Below, in pieces: positions 12,932 to 24,129 of a DNA stretch of 64,000 bases. Under the pieces are notes generated by a model that made no database searches, was not told where the DNA came from, and saw nothing but the letters and a program-made list of their open reading frames with translations. Numbering within the stretch: the first letter of the stretch is position 1; each line of letters begins with the position of its first letter. Source of the DNA: Novakomyces olei (taxonomy: Eukaryota; Ascomycota; Novakomycetes; Novakomycetales; Novakomycetaceae); contig JADEYG010000007.1 of assembly GCA_016906335.1 (NCBI GenBank), forward strand, positions 835,001 to 899,000, given 5' to 3'. Made by a program: the position numbers and the translations under genes.

Positions 12932-13363
12932 TCATTCCAAGCCGCGCAAAGCCGAAATTTCCGCTTTCAGCTCTAGGACCTGCTGACGGAGCGAATCGAT
13001 TTCGCGATCTTTAGCGGCCAATGCTCTTTCAACAGCAACCCCGAGGCCCTCAGACGAATCGGTTGCCGCGCATTGGGCGACTTCTACAACGGGCGTCGCA
13101 ACGCGAGGAACAGTGGAGGCCAACTTTGCCTTACGAGCGTTATCATACTTACGATACTCGCGCTCGACGATCGACCCGCGTATGCGCGAATTCAACAGGG
13201 TCGGCGACATAAACATCGCGCCCTCGCACTTGGTTTTACGCGCCGCACACGCTAAGCAGCGACGGACGCGAGGGATGGCTGTCATGAAGAACTCACAGCG
13301 CCTCCCCTGCGAAACACAATAGCCGCACGGCTTCTCGGACACAGTCACACGTGCAAGCGACAT
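12932..13363 (-). CDS. antisense Zn2Cys6-coiled-coil ORF inside the gypsy element
   Basis: A 143-codon frame on the strand opposite to pol, between the chromodomain and the 3' LTR. Residues 13-46 fit the GAL4-type zinc cluster spacing exactly: C-x2-C-x6-C-x12-C-x2-C-x6-C (CGYCVSQGRRC, then CLACAARKTKC). The second half, with RKTKC, resembles the basic loop of fungal zinc clusters. The last 30 residues (DREIDSLRQQVLELKAEI) form a leucine-heptad coiled coil, as GAL4 dimers have. A TATA-like GATAAATAG lies about 40 bp before the ATG on its strand. Zinc-cluster DNA-binding proteins are a fungal family; finding one antisense in a chromovirus is unusual to my knowledge. Function is inferred only from the motif. 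Confidence 0.7.
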   Translation of the reverse strand: MSLARVTVSEKPCGYCVSQGRRCEFFMTAIPRVRRCLACAARKTKCEGAMFMSPTLLNSRIRGSIVEREYRKYDNARKAKLASTVPRVATPVVEVAQCAATDSSEGLGVAVERALAAKDREIDSLRQQVLELKAEISALRGLE

Positions 13364-13610
13364 CGCGTTCAGAACTGTCTTTGCGAACGCGACTGGATAC
13401 TATTTATCTTCGCGTTTTGCCTCTTTACCCCTCTGCAACAAAACGCGAACACCCCTTTTATTTTCCCATGCTATTCTATATGTTTATTTACGCGTTTACT
13501 GAGGAGAAAATATTATTGTGACACGCGGCAATTGAAATTAGCGTTATTTTGTTCGCCTTTCTATTTTTATGGAATATTTTATGTTTTGCGGGCGCGGGGA
13601 CCTCGCCCAA

Positions 13611-13625
13611 GGGAGGGGGGGATAC
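13611..13625 (+). other. gypsy polypurine tract
   Basis: The purine run GGGAGGGGGGGATAC ends exactly at the 3' LTR start. Such tracts prime plus-strand DNA synthesis in LTR elements. Confidence 0.75.
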
Positions 13626-14264
13626 TGTCATGACTGTCATGATCCTCGCCTTGGCGAGTCCCTGACAACCGCGTTGGGAAGCGAGGGGCGACGCCTGTAG
13701 TCGGACTTGGGATGTCCGCGCGTCGCAAGCTTCGCCAACGCGGCCCAAGACCAGTCGGCGCGTAATGCGATGGTCTTGGGACGTAGAAGTTGTCTTAGTG
13801 CGCATGTAGGTACGCGCACTAAGCCAGCTTGGCCCACGGGAGCGAGGGGCTCCATGCACAATGTGCACGGACCTCGCTTCCCGTTCTCATTCTCGCACGC
13901 TAGCGAGTGCGACCCTTCGCACTCCGCTAGCGCGAGAACATTCATAGTTATTTCATAGATTAGTTTAGGCTGAGAGCTTCCCTCTCTAACTTGTGCGACC
14001 TTCGCATAAGTTAGCTTGGGAAGAGTAGTTTAGAATGCGAAGGAGCATCCGCTCCTCCGCAACTTAGTTTAGTTTATAGTTGCCCGTGAAGGCCTCTCGC
14101 CCTTCACGGGTTGATTATCTCAAAGTGGGAGTAATATATTATATTACTCCTGGTAAGCTTTACAGTAATCGCTTTCTGCTTTCCTGGTCTTTCTTATTCC
14201 TTTACTTTATTTAAACTATACACGGCCGGCCTCCAGCGATTGTAGCTGTAAGGACCGTCTTACA
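13626..14264 (+). repeat. gypsy 3' LTR
   Basis: It is 639 bp long, the same length as the 5' LTR. All open frames in it translate to the same peptides as their 5' counterparts, so I take the two as identical. The target duplication CTTTT follows. Confidence 0.93.
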
Positions 14265-14269
14265 CTTTT

Positions 14270-15213
14270 GTCAAATGTCCATATATTCTGCAATTGTTAC
14301 AGTATCTTGCGTTTTTCCCATTAGGATTCTTAAAGCAGTCATTTGTTTTGTGGCCATTCTTATCGCAGTAACCGCATTTGTTAACAGACTTTTTAGACTG
14401 TCTCTCAGCCTTATCGCTATATCCATTGTTTCCACTTTTGAAATTTTGATTTGATCTGTTGATATGATAGGTAGATTCTTCTCCTCGAACAGGAATATGG
14501 TGGGCTCCATTTCCGGAATAGGAAGTCTTATCCATTGTGTAATAAATTAGTTCATTATCGATAAGGTCAAGTAGATCAAATACGTGGGTCTCAGAATTAA
14601 TAGTGGAGCTCACGTTGTGTCGGATTGTATTTGCAATGTCGCGAGGTATTGCAGAAAGTATGCCGCAATAGGCAAAGTAGGTGAGTTCCGTGTAGCCGAG
14701 TCGAACTAAATTTACGATTTGTTTTCTGTATTCCGTAATAAAGTTTTCCGGGTCTCCATTCCATAGTTTCGACGGATTCATAAATTTTGATACAATGGAT
14801 TCGGTCACTTGATGCTTTCTTTTTTCGAATTCGGTGTCCAGTAGTTCAAATAGTTTTTGAGGGGTTTTGAGCCCTTCGATTCGGGGTCCAAGAAGATCCC
14901 CACTTATTGCTTCGACTAGTTCAGCCGTGACTATTAGTGTGCTCACATTCGACACTGTAGTTGTGTCGACAGAATTGTCTAGCAGCGATGAAAGGCCATG
15001 TAATTCAAGTCTATTTTTGATTTTAATTCTCCACTCCAGATAGGAATGCCAATCTTTCAATTGAGGGATGACTCCAAGAATAATAGTATTATTTCTGATG
15101 CTAGATGCCTGTCCGGGGGTGACATTGACATCAGCCATTTGAGCTTTGAATAAGAGAAATAGTTTTATTAAAAGACAGCGAGCGGTATCTTGAGTTTGAA
15201 ATTCAACAATCAC
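14270..15213 (-). CDS. copia gag-like region
   Basis: The frame starts next to the 5' LTR. It has the UBN2/retrotran-gag look of copia capsids: helical, with WHSYLEWRIKIKNRL near the N-terminus and a mid-region LWNGDPENFITEYRKQI. It ends in a CCHC zinc knuckle (CGYCDKNGHKTNDC) and the beginning of another Cys pair at the gypsy insertion point. The methionine in MADVNVTPGQ is a more likely start than the first one in the frame. It belongs to the interrupted copia element. Confidence 0.85.
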
Positions 15214-15230
15214 CTTCCAGGCTCATAACC
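15212..15230 (-). other. copia primer-binding site matching initiator tRNA-Met anticodon arm
   Basis: Directly inside the 5' LTR the plus strand reads GGCTCATAACC. This is the anticodon-arm sequence of fungal initiator tRNA-Met (GGGCUCAUAACC in budding yeast, from memory). The element strand is therefore complementary to the middle of that tRNA rather than to its 3' CCA end. Drosophila copia is known to use such a half-tRNA primer. Confidence 0.7.
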
Positions 15231-15445
15231 TGTTGAATATAGAAGGTTGGAATTTGCTCTTATGGTAGATTAAATGAATTAGATACTCTAGATTGCTTCA
15301 GCTGAATCCCCCCCGAGGGTGTGAGGGTTCGCTTGAGCTATATATATGTAACTATGTATTTTTGAGTGAGTATTCTGTAAAGCTAAAAGTCAAACAACTG
15401 ACACTCATGGTTGAGTTGTCTTAGCCGGTCAGTGAGTCGGCGAGT

Positions 15446-15537
<92 letters not shown>

Positions 15538-15564
15538 AGGGGATAATAGATTCATATTTCAACA
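15231..15564 (-). repeat. copia 5' LTR
   Basis: It is 334 bp long and 45 bp longer than its partner. The whole difference is the ATT tract, 30 triplets here against 15 there. Apart from that I see no mismatch. The target duplication GTACC follows it. Confidence 0.93.
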
Positions 15565-15767
15565 GTACCTAATCTTTCGGCAAGACGTGTGACTTAATAA
15601 ATCACGTAATATTTTATATCCTTAATAAAATAATCATGTTGTAGCCGTTTGGAAATCTAAAATAGACAACGATAATAAAGCTATAATTTAATCCTATATA
15701 TATCGCGGTTGTTGTTTACTGTTTATTTGCGTCGGCCGCGAGAGCAGAGTCCCCACTACCTTTTGTG

Positions 15768-17373
15768 ATGGCGTCCGCTTTTGAAAGCGCCATACGCATA
15801 AGTATAGCTGATAGTCGCTGTAATGCAGCAGTCGCTAAAGAGTTTCATCGAAGGGCGCGTATTTTATTGCGACAAGAGATGGGCAAAACTGAAGAGTTAC
15901 AAGCGGTAAATGATGAATTGCGCAAAGAAATGGCCTCGAAAATGCATAGCTTAGAGTCGCGTCTACTTTTAGAAATGGCCAAAGCTAGAGAAAAACACGA
16001 AAGCGCTTTAAATGAGCAGGTATTGTTGGCGCACATGTGATATTTATATATCTCTAAATCTCTTCATTTTTATTTTCTAACTGTTCTTCACAGAAATCGG
16101 AAGCAAAGAACTTGGCAGATGCGAAAGCCGCACTTACACAAGAAATGCAATCGGCTAAGCTTGAAATTCTTAGCCTTAAGCGAGAACTCCACACTGCAAG
16201 ACAAGCACCTCCCGCCAAGCGGGCTGCAACGGACGCGCTTGAGAAAACTATTGTCGACCTCAATGTAAGAAGTCGCCACTTTACGTGTTTTCGCAAGCTT
16301 TTTACTGACTGTTGAAGGCACAATTACGTAAACAAACGCAGGCTTCCAACGAGATGCAATGTGCTTTGAATAAAGCAGAATCCGACTTCGAGAAAAGGAG
16401 AAATGTGTTGGAGACCAAACTTGCGGCTGCAACAGAGAAAATCAAGTGTCTCAGCGATAAACCGTCAATGCGTTCTGTAGATAGTACTTCACCAATAAAA
16501 AGTCCAGGAACATTGAGACCGTCTATTGTTAATCGGAAACGTAAAGCTAACAGATCCTCGCAGTTTCATCTTGTGGAGCCTTCTATTTTATCACCTGTTA
16601 AGTCAACAGATTCAACGCCGCCAGTTAAGCGGCTCAAGTTTGATGCTCTTGGAAATTTCAACAAAAAGATTTCTCACAAGCCTGGTAATAAAGCTGCCCA
16701 GTCTGCCACGTCGGCTTTTAGCATGACGCCTTTCTTTGACAGGACAAAGTCGGTAGCGCCTCAAGATAAGCAAGGTTCGGCAACACCAAGCAAGAAGAGT
16801 TCAGAAACGCAATTTGGACAATCGGAAGCTCAGCAAGAAACGGAGCCTTTGCAAGAAGAAACTGCCACTGACGCAGATAAAGTCCGTAAACCTGCGGCTG
16901 GATCTAGTTCTGACGAAAATACTTCTCTAGCATCCAAATCTACCTTGCCATTGCAAGCGTCTGGGAGCTTGAACAAAGCTCCAGACGTGAAATTTTCTGG
17001 GGATTCTGGGTTTGGAAAGCTCTTTTTCAAGGCTGGCGGCGAAACCTCCTCTCTAGATTCGCCATCAGGAATGACCACAGGCATTTCTGTTGCTCAGAAC
17101 GGTACTGAAACAGACGGTCAGAAAAAGAAGCGGAAGCTTGGCAGACCTGCGAAATCCGCCAATATGCTGTTCTCTAATAGAGATGAAAATGGAATCGCGG
17201 ATTTTGGAACTGAAGCCGATAACCCGTCATCTTACACGGGACGGCCACTCAAGCGATTAGCACTAGCAAAACCCAATGACGAATCTAAATTTACGATCGT
17301 GCAAAGCCCAATCAAGAATCGCTCAGAGGCTGCTGTTAACGTCAAAAAGGCTTTTACTGTGGGACCTTCTTAG
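15768..17373 (+). CDS. coiled-coil nuclear-type protein of unknown function
   Basis: Three exons (15768-16019, 16094-16264, 16318-17373) give about 492 residues. The introns end CACAG and TGAAG, and the second has a TTTACTGAC branch site. I chose the ATG in ATGGCGTCC because the GTG just upstream is not a eukaryotic start. Residues 1-190 are heptad-rich coiled coil. The rest is disordered and rich in Ser, Thr, Lys and SP/TP sites (TSPIKSP, STPPVKRLK). It has short motifs that look conserved, such as SMTPFFDRT, KKKRKLGRPAKS (also a likely nuclear signal) and TIVQSPIKNR near the end. Many CDK-type sites suggest a cell-cycle or spindle role, but I do not recognise the family. Confidence 0.8.
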
Positions 17374-17554
17374 TCAGAATAGGTGGAAGGTTGCGGTTGA
17401 GGGAGTATGGTATCGCTGCATGAACAGAGCCATTGTGAACGATTTTTGGCATTTTTTTTTATCTATTTCCCCTTTTTTAAATTCTAGGATTTTGGATTTT
17501 TGGAATACTTTAGTAGATTTATTTGAACAAAATGAAATGCAATTATGGTAAATC

Positions 17555-20446
17555 TTATAGACAAACAACCTCAGCATCGGATTCCGTGGTATCATCATCA
17601 TCTTCTTCTTCCAGCCAATCAATGTCGATAGTAGAAGTCTGTCTTTGTAGTTCAGCGAGGCCACAAAGCTCGTTGACATAGGAGTCATTTGTGATTGCCT
17701 CAAGTACAAATTGCCACCGTCGTCTAAACCAATCTTCGCGTACGCGACTCGAGCAAGCTGAGCATTGAGCAAAGGCGCGACCAATAAAAGGCATGTTTTT
17801 CCAGTCGTGCAAGTAACCCCGCATTTGGTGTGGAATGATCCCTAAATCTGTGGTGACTGGGTCTCCTTCATCGTTGCTAGCAGGTGCAGCCGGCCTTGAC
17901 GGTCAGAACAAAAAATGAGCCTACTTAACAAAAAAGAGACGATATACAAAAAAAATTTAAAAGTAGGACAGATGGATAGCATTAAAACATAAAAGTGTAT
18001 TATTTTGAGGTATTGAATTCACATGCGCTTAGAAGTTAAATGAAATATTAAAGAATGAAAAGCTTTGCAAATATTTGATAGTCAGGACAATACTAGATGC
18101 ATACCCAAGCTCATGCTGTAATAGAGAGATCAGCAGCTCTACAGCTAAACCTGACGCTATTGGAGCCAATCCAGGCCGCGTTACTGTACACATTTGATCG
18201 AGAGTGCGGTCACTAAGCGACTAGATTTCAAGTTAGTTTCAACTTTGTACATGCTTTTTAACTTTAAAAAAAATTCCTTTTTTGTGGTTTATGCATTTTT
18301 CCTAAGGTTTTTGTCTCTTGATCCTTTTCCTTTTAAAAAAAAAGAATATTTCCTTTCCCCTATTATCTCTTTCCCAAAGCATACATCTGATGGCGTAACG
18401 ACATCGTTACAAAAATAACATCCCAGCATTTGCTGCTGATCAAGGTGCCCATGCCGCATGACCACATAGCTATCAAACCCCAGTGCAGCAGTAATTACAC
18501 ATTTTCGTAAAGCTGAGCCAATAACGGAAGGAAGCCAACGCGATTCTCGACTGTCCATCAAGAGAAAAATTGCATCGTGCTGAGATATAAGCTCTTCCAA
18601 TTGATCATAGTCCTGTCTGGCAGCATCGGCATTAGAAGGTGGATGGCCAATCATAGGAACGGCCAAATTATAGCCTTGAGACGACTTTAATTAGTAATTT
18701 CATCAAAAAATTTAATATAAAATATAAGTTTATAAAGGCTATTCCCTACCACTAGTGGAAATATCTGTTTAAGCGCTAAAGCCGCTTGTTCCGCCTTACT
18801 CGTTTTTCCCCCCACGCAGTCTTGGAATGTGTAAAGAGGTTGCCTTACAGGATTCGAGTATGATACAGTCGCATTATCCACAAAAGTGATATGCCGAACA
18901 CCCCAGCCCTTTAAAGTTAATAAAGCAGAAAAGAGAGAAGAGCAAATAACACTAAATATAGGCGTGGCACTTTATTCTGAAATACGGGGAAATATTGAAA
19001 AATTATCAAAAAAGCTAAATAAAGCATAGCTCAAAAATCAATTTGAGATAAATGAATAAAAGAAAAAGGAATACCAGAAGAACGCGGGCAACATAAGACC
19101 CTAAGGTTCCCGCCCCTAAAAGTAAGGCTTTACAGTTTTTTATCTCGTCAAGTCGAACGCTTTTGGCAGCTCGCCATTTCATCAGCTTAAGATTAAGGTC
19201 GATAGCAGTACTAGCCAGTGCGGTGCTATCCATCACTGAAGCCAAATCTGCCATCTCTGGGGCCAACTTTCCATGTGTTCCACGTTGCCAGCCCACGACT
19301 TTCGGCATAGAATCGGACTTTCTCTGAGAATCTGTGGAAATTTGATAGAGCCGGCTCTTCCCATGGCCCCGATAGCACAGAAGCCTGCATTGCCGGTAGC
19401 CACGATGGAATACTGCCGCCAAAAGGTTACGTGCTGGAAGCCCTGGTCCTTCACCGTTTGAAGGATCAATCAGGCCAACAAAGGCAATGCCATTTGCATC
19501 ATCACATTCGCATAAAGTGTCCAACTTATTGACTGATACTGAAGCAGCAGAGTCAAAATTAATGCCAGACTGTTTACTCTTCCCAGAGTTTGCCCCTCTA
19601 GCTCCAATACAAATCTTATCCGGCTCTGGGCCCTCATTCTGTTCACCATTCACTGCAATGGTAAAGAACGGAGTGGCATTAGATTCCAAGTACTGTGTAA
19701 TTTTTGTCTCAGTCTCTAAGGCAACACCAAAAACTTGCTCCTCATACAGCCACGTGGGAGAGGAAAAAGAAGGGAACGCAAACCAATAATAATATCGGTG
19801 TTTTTTCAAGTCTGCAAAAGTCAATAAGGCAAACATATTGAGCAGATCTGGTTCGCGAAGCACGCTTCCGTCGCGTATAGCATTATACATCTTTGATTAG
19901 ATCTGATTAAACATTACGGAAATCAAATCAATAATAAATGAGGCACTAGAATCATAAATTAAAGACTGAAGAACAATACTAAAATGTTTGGCCGTCAAAA
20001 GAAGATAATTCAGAACAATGAAGACAATGTAAGTGATATCGAAAGGTAGTACCTGTTCAGCATGTTGGCGTATAAATGCCTCCTTGTCAGTGCGACGAAA
20101 CTCCTCGAGAGTATTCGTATTCAGAATTGTACCCTGGCACACTACTCGTAAAGCTTCACGAGATCTGGTTGTCAGCCCCCATCGAACCCTACAATCATAT
20201 AGATAAAAAGCAAAAGCTATTATTTGTTTAGCGCGCTAACCCTTCTAATGTATCATCTTCCACTTGAAATAAGCCACTTGCGTCCACGTATGAGGAGGGC
20301 CGGTACGAGGCTCTGATTGAGTATGGCTTATCCGAAAGCCGATCGTGGTCGAGCTTACGTTGAGCTAATTGGCTCCAAAAGGACACAGGGACAAACGGCG
20401 CAAAAGGCGCAAACTTTAGAGGCTCTTTGGTCGGGAGACTCGACAT
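17555..20446 (-). CDS. ATG7: Atg7, E1-like activating enzyme of autophagy
   Basis: Atg7 activates the ubiquitin-like proteins Atg8 and Atg12 by adenylation and a thioester bond, then hands them to Atg3 and Atg10. Seven exons fit without a phase clash: 20446-20241, 20188-20053, 19890-19075, 18908-18750, 18684-18385, 18220-18105 and 17894-17555, about 690 residues (yeast 630, human 703). The N-terminus [15 protein letters not shown] and [19 protein letters not shown] are family hallmarks. [13 protein letters not shown] is the ATP-binding loop, and Cys550 in [11 protein letters not shown] is the predicted catalytic cysteine. The acidic tail [10 protein letters not shown] matches the C-terminal segment that binds Atg8. 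The gene ends tail-to-tail with the coiled-coil gene. Introns are 53-210 nt, and the exon 3 acceptor is the least certain. Confidence 0.95.
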
Positions 20447-20895
20447 ATTGTTTAGAAATAAGAAAGCGCTTTTGTCATTATCTTTTGCCTTTCAAACTCG
20501 GTTTCGTCATACCAGATATGACAGATTGGCACGTGACCGGTCCCGACTTGGATCGTATAGATGCCAATAAGATTACTAGACTATCACGATTAACGATATG
20601 ATCTTGTGCGAACGACTTCATATGCAGTGCAAATATCCGAGAAAATACTTCTAAGGCCAGGGTTAGGGTTTTGTTGGAATTGTCCAGCCCAATCTTGGTC
20701 GTTAGAAGGCAAAATTGAAGGACATATGGATAAACATTGGGAATTTGACCGACATATTATTTTAAAGTATTCCTGAATTTCAAATCCTTGTGGAAGTATT
20801 GGTTTATGTTCAAATCATGGTTGAATTAGATATTATAGATGCTTTACATATTGCAGGCCAATGATTACTGCCGTGCAAAACTGCTCAGACCCGAC
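20447..20895. other. ATG7-UBP14 intergenic region
   Basis: It lies between the ATG7 start and the UBP14 end, so it is mainly the ATG7 promoter. A telomere-like AGGGTTAGGGTTTTG occurs at about 20658, the kind of site bound by Tbf1-type factors. I see no RNA gene in it. Confidence 0.5.
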
Positions 20896-23795
20896 TCATT
20901 GTACAAGAGTATAGAAATACATATAGCTAGTGCTGAAGGCCTCCTTTAGATCATTCACAAGAAAGACTTTTTCGTCATTAAACAGGGCCCAGCGCTCACC
21001 CTGGTCTTGTACAGATTTAAGGAGATAAGCAACGTAGTGGCCGACGTGGATACTGTTGCCCTTGTGGCAGATGACACCCTCCAACTTGTATTTCGGATCA
21101 TCAAGGTCCAGACCATGCTGCTTGTCATCTTGATCATCGGGCTCGGCTGATTCGGTTTCTGGGGCCGTATCGGGAACTTCCGGATTTTCAAACAGCCATT
21201 CAACAGCCGCCTCTAAGCTGGTCTTTGTTCGGTGTTAGTAAACGGGCTTGGAAAGGCAAAATCTGGAGAGAGATAAAATATCATACAAGAATATTGATGG
21301 AAAACAAGAAATCAAAAGTAACGGTCCAAAAGGAGGAATAATTACAGTAGATTAATCACAAGTCTCCATTGAAAAATAAAGTAGCAATTAGATTCGACAG
21401 ACAAATAGCAAATGAGCAAGAAAATCAAATCAAAATTAAGAACAAAGATAAAATGATACCACTGCCAAAAGAGCTCTTTTTGCTTGGTTGGATGTAAATC
21501 CCATTGAAGCTATAGTGGCCACTGCTTCATCGTTTACGCTGACGAGTGATGATTTATTCGATTTAAAAGGCTCATCAATATCAGGATCCTCCATATGCTC
21601 AAAGAGCCAATTCATCGCAGGCTCTGTGCCAACATTTCCAGTGGCTAATAGTGCCTTTTCAGCCCTGTTTACTGGGAACCCCATCGCCTCGAGCTGCTGT
21701 GCGAAATTAGGATCTACCAATGAGCCCTTATCTTCTTCTTCGTCAGGTAAAAGAGTCTCATTATCATATTTCCCAGTTGCTTTGTACTTTGCAAAATCCA
21801 GAGGACTTTCGGCGTCAATGGCTATATTTAACTTTTGAGGTACCCAATTAACCAAATGGAACCGCTGCACGTTAATAGCGAAAACTTTTGGAAAAGTCGA
21901 AAACTGGGTTCTTGTAATTGCAGTCCCTGGTTCTCGTATGTCTGCTGATTTCCTACACGCACTGCATGAGTAAGAGATCACCTCGTCCTGAGTAAAGGCA
22001 TCTAGACACTCTACCAAGGACACTGGCTGCAGATCATCAGAGCCTGAAACGCGTACAGTGGGTACGGAGACGGAAAGACTGTCCTGTACTTGTTGGTGGT
22101 ACTTTACACCGTGGCATTTTTGGCATTCTAGCCGCTGTTCCGTAATAAAGCGGAAAACGTCGGTTGGATCATGTTTGCCCCGCCGTGATTTGCTAATCAA
22201 ATCCTCCAAATACAGGAAAAACTCATAAGCATCTTGCTGCCTCATTGTAGAAAACTCTTGATGACCTTTTCCAACCAAAGCTTTGAATAAAGCAGGATTA
22301 ATTCCATGTGGACGGGGATCCACTTGGAGATCTTCATACCTGTCTGCTTGGGCATAATCAAGAGGCGCCGCATACCTACCAGAATGGAGACCATCAGCGA
22401 TTCTGTACAACTGTGCTTGCAAATCTTCAGCTGGATTTTCCAGAAGCTCACAATGCTTTATGATCTCTTGGCCCTCGTAGACAGTATTAAATTCTTTTAA
22501 AGCGAAAAGCGACTGCATCACACTGCTTATATAACACGTATTGCCCAAATTTTTGAACCCAGTCAAGTCTGGGCCAGTCACGCGAGGTAGCTCGCTCCCA
22601 TCGCTGTCCGCGGAGGAAAAGTCCCATTTCATATTCTGTTCGATTTGCTAGAATTAGATTTCGTTTAATTAATAATGTCAAGGACAAATGTTGCTATAAT
22701 TATACCATCTCTGTAAGGCTCTTTTCCACCTTCTGTCGTTCCGCAATATCGATATTCCAGTGTGCTAAATGGTCTTTCAATTCTGCATCGATACGTTCTT
22801 CATTGCACGCGTAACAGTAAACATCTACGAGGTTAATAATAAGCAGTTTTTATAGATAACCTTGGAACAAAATGGGATTGAATACCTGCAGTGCCTTCGG
22901 GAGTGATACTACCCAGTTTCACAGAGACAGGATGCTTTGTCTCTTCGTAATGTGCCAGTCCGTGTGAATTTCCTCCACTTCCACCAAACTGAGCCCGACC
23001 ACAACCGAGGTTTCCACAGTAAAGACAGAGCCAAAGATTTTCCGATAGCTCGCATTTCGAACAGTGTTCAAGCGGAGGCACTTTGCCGTCTATCGGCTTT
23101 TGCTCTACATAAAGTGTATGCTCACAGGCCGTCAACTCGTTCTCCCAAGCTTTAATCTCACTCTTACGGGCGGCCGACGTTGATTGTAAGATACCCTCGA
23201 CAACTCGTAACATCTAACGTTAGAAAATTGAACACAGACACAAAAAATTAAAATGGAATCATTCTAAATTTGTGATGGTTAGGACAGAAAATCAAAAAGT
23301 TTCGGTAACCTTTTCTGTGGGCTCCACTAGTTTACGGCCATCGGCATAAGAAACAATAAGATTATGCGTATCCCATTTACTGTCCTCCGTTTCCTCCTGT
23401 ACAGCCAACTTTGTCAACTTTTCAGGGCGCCCACCGTCCGACTATACGCCTAGTTCAGCTTTCGATTATTCGAAATAGAAAAAAAAAAATTAGAAAAAAA
23501 TACAGGTTTGCGCTTAGGCACTCGGCGAATGTTTACCGCCAGTGCATGTTGGGTCGATTCGAAATGTTTTTTTCCGTGCTCGTGTGCGATACAGCCTGCA
23601 TTAAAACAGTGTAGACACACATCTATGCCGAGCTCGAATGTCTGTACATACGTCAGTCTGCATCCAATGTACAACGTAAAACTGATGGTCGGAGCATCAA
23701 GTGACTATTTCACACACAGTATCGTCAAAGCAAAGTGTACATTCATCCTTGTACACGCGCTGTTGCGGCGTTGGCGGTACGAGGTCTATGTCCAT
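20896..23795 (-). CDS. UBP14: Ubp14/USP5 deubiquitinase for free ubiquitin chains
   Basis: This enzyme takes apart unanchored polyubiquitin to recycle ubiquitin. Seven exons fit in phase: 23795-23718, 23641-23504, 23441-23310, 23213-22886, 22824-22706, 22647-21460 and 21222-20896, about 769 residues (yeast Ubp14 781). An N-terminal variant zinc finger (ECTLCFDDT, CLHCFNAGC, HEHGKKHF) is followed by the ZnF-UBP (CSKCELSENLWLCLYCG, then NSHGLAHYEETKHPV), which binds the free ubiquitin C-terminus. The catalytic cysteine is Cys303 in NLGNTCYISS, and the histidine is in HVGHYVAYL near the end. Two UBA domains lie between (FAQQLEAMGFPVNRAEKAL and VATIASMGFTSNQAKRAL), the second split by the last intron. 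That intron has a perfect TACTAAC branch site. The first donor (GTGTGT) is weak, so exon 1 is the least sure. Confidence 0.93.
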
Positions 23796-24129
23796 GCTTG
23801 GGAATAACGTGGACTTGCAGTCGGGCTTGCTTCCTATGGAAGACGGCCCACCAAATAGTAACTTTTATGTACGTCAAAGTTTTAGTTATAGTTGGTAAAA
23901 ACAGAAATTACACGTTCACGTTACTCTAAGTTAGACTTTAGGACTCGGTATAGCGATAACGGGCTAGAGATGATACTTTGAAATGGTTACGCGTAAAACA
24001 TACAGAATTTAACTTGAGTGCTCGAGAAAGTAAGGTTGAATGGTACTAAGCTTGAACGATACTGTAATTACAATGATACTGTAATTACATTATTATTATT
24101 CATTTATACTCATTAATGCGAATAATCTA
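23796..24129. other. UBP14 upstream region
   Basis: It holds the UBP14 promoter and the RFT1 3' end. ATGATACTGTAATTACA is repeated twice near 24055-24085. I see no gene. Confidence 0.5.

Larger units (their letters stand above)
7292..14264 (+). mobile_element. Ty3/gypsy chromovirus inserted in the copia element
   Basis: The element is 6,973 bp with two 639-bp LTRs (TGTCATGACTG...TCTTACA) that read as identical. The 5-bp target duplication CTTTT lies at 7287-7291 and 14265-14269, inside the copia gag region. Parts in order: 5' LTR, a self-priming primer site, gag with a CCHC knuckle, protease, reverse transcriptase, RNase H, integrase, a C-terminal chromodomain, an antisense zinc-cluster ORF, a G-rich polypurine tract and the 3' LTR. 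The chromodomain and self-priming signal fit the Tf1/sushi lineage. It is very young, looks close to whole and has at most about one break. Confidence 0.95.
3270..15564 (-). mobile_element. Ty1/copia LTR retrotransposon, interrupted by a gypsy element
   Basis: The element lies on the minus strand. Its outer ends are TGTTGAATAT and TATTTCAACA, and the 5-bp target duplication GTACC is present at 3265-3269 and 15565-15569. Order on its own strand: 5' LTR 15231-15564, primer site, gag-like region with a CCHC knuckle, then (after the inserted chromovirus) a protease lead, integrase, reverse transcriptase and RNase H, polypurine tract AAGGGGAG, and 3' LTR 3270-3558. Integrase before reverse transcriptase is the copia order. 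The LTRs look identical apart from the length of an internal ATT tract, so insertion was recent. It is broken mainly by the inserted gypsy element, with perhaps one or two further breaks. Confidence 0.93.
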
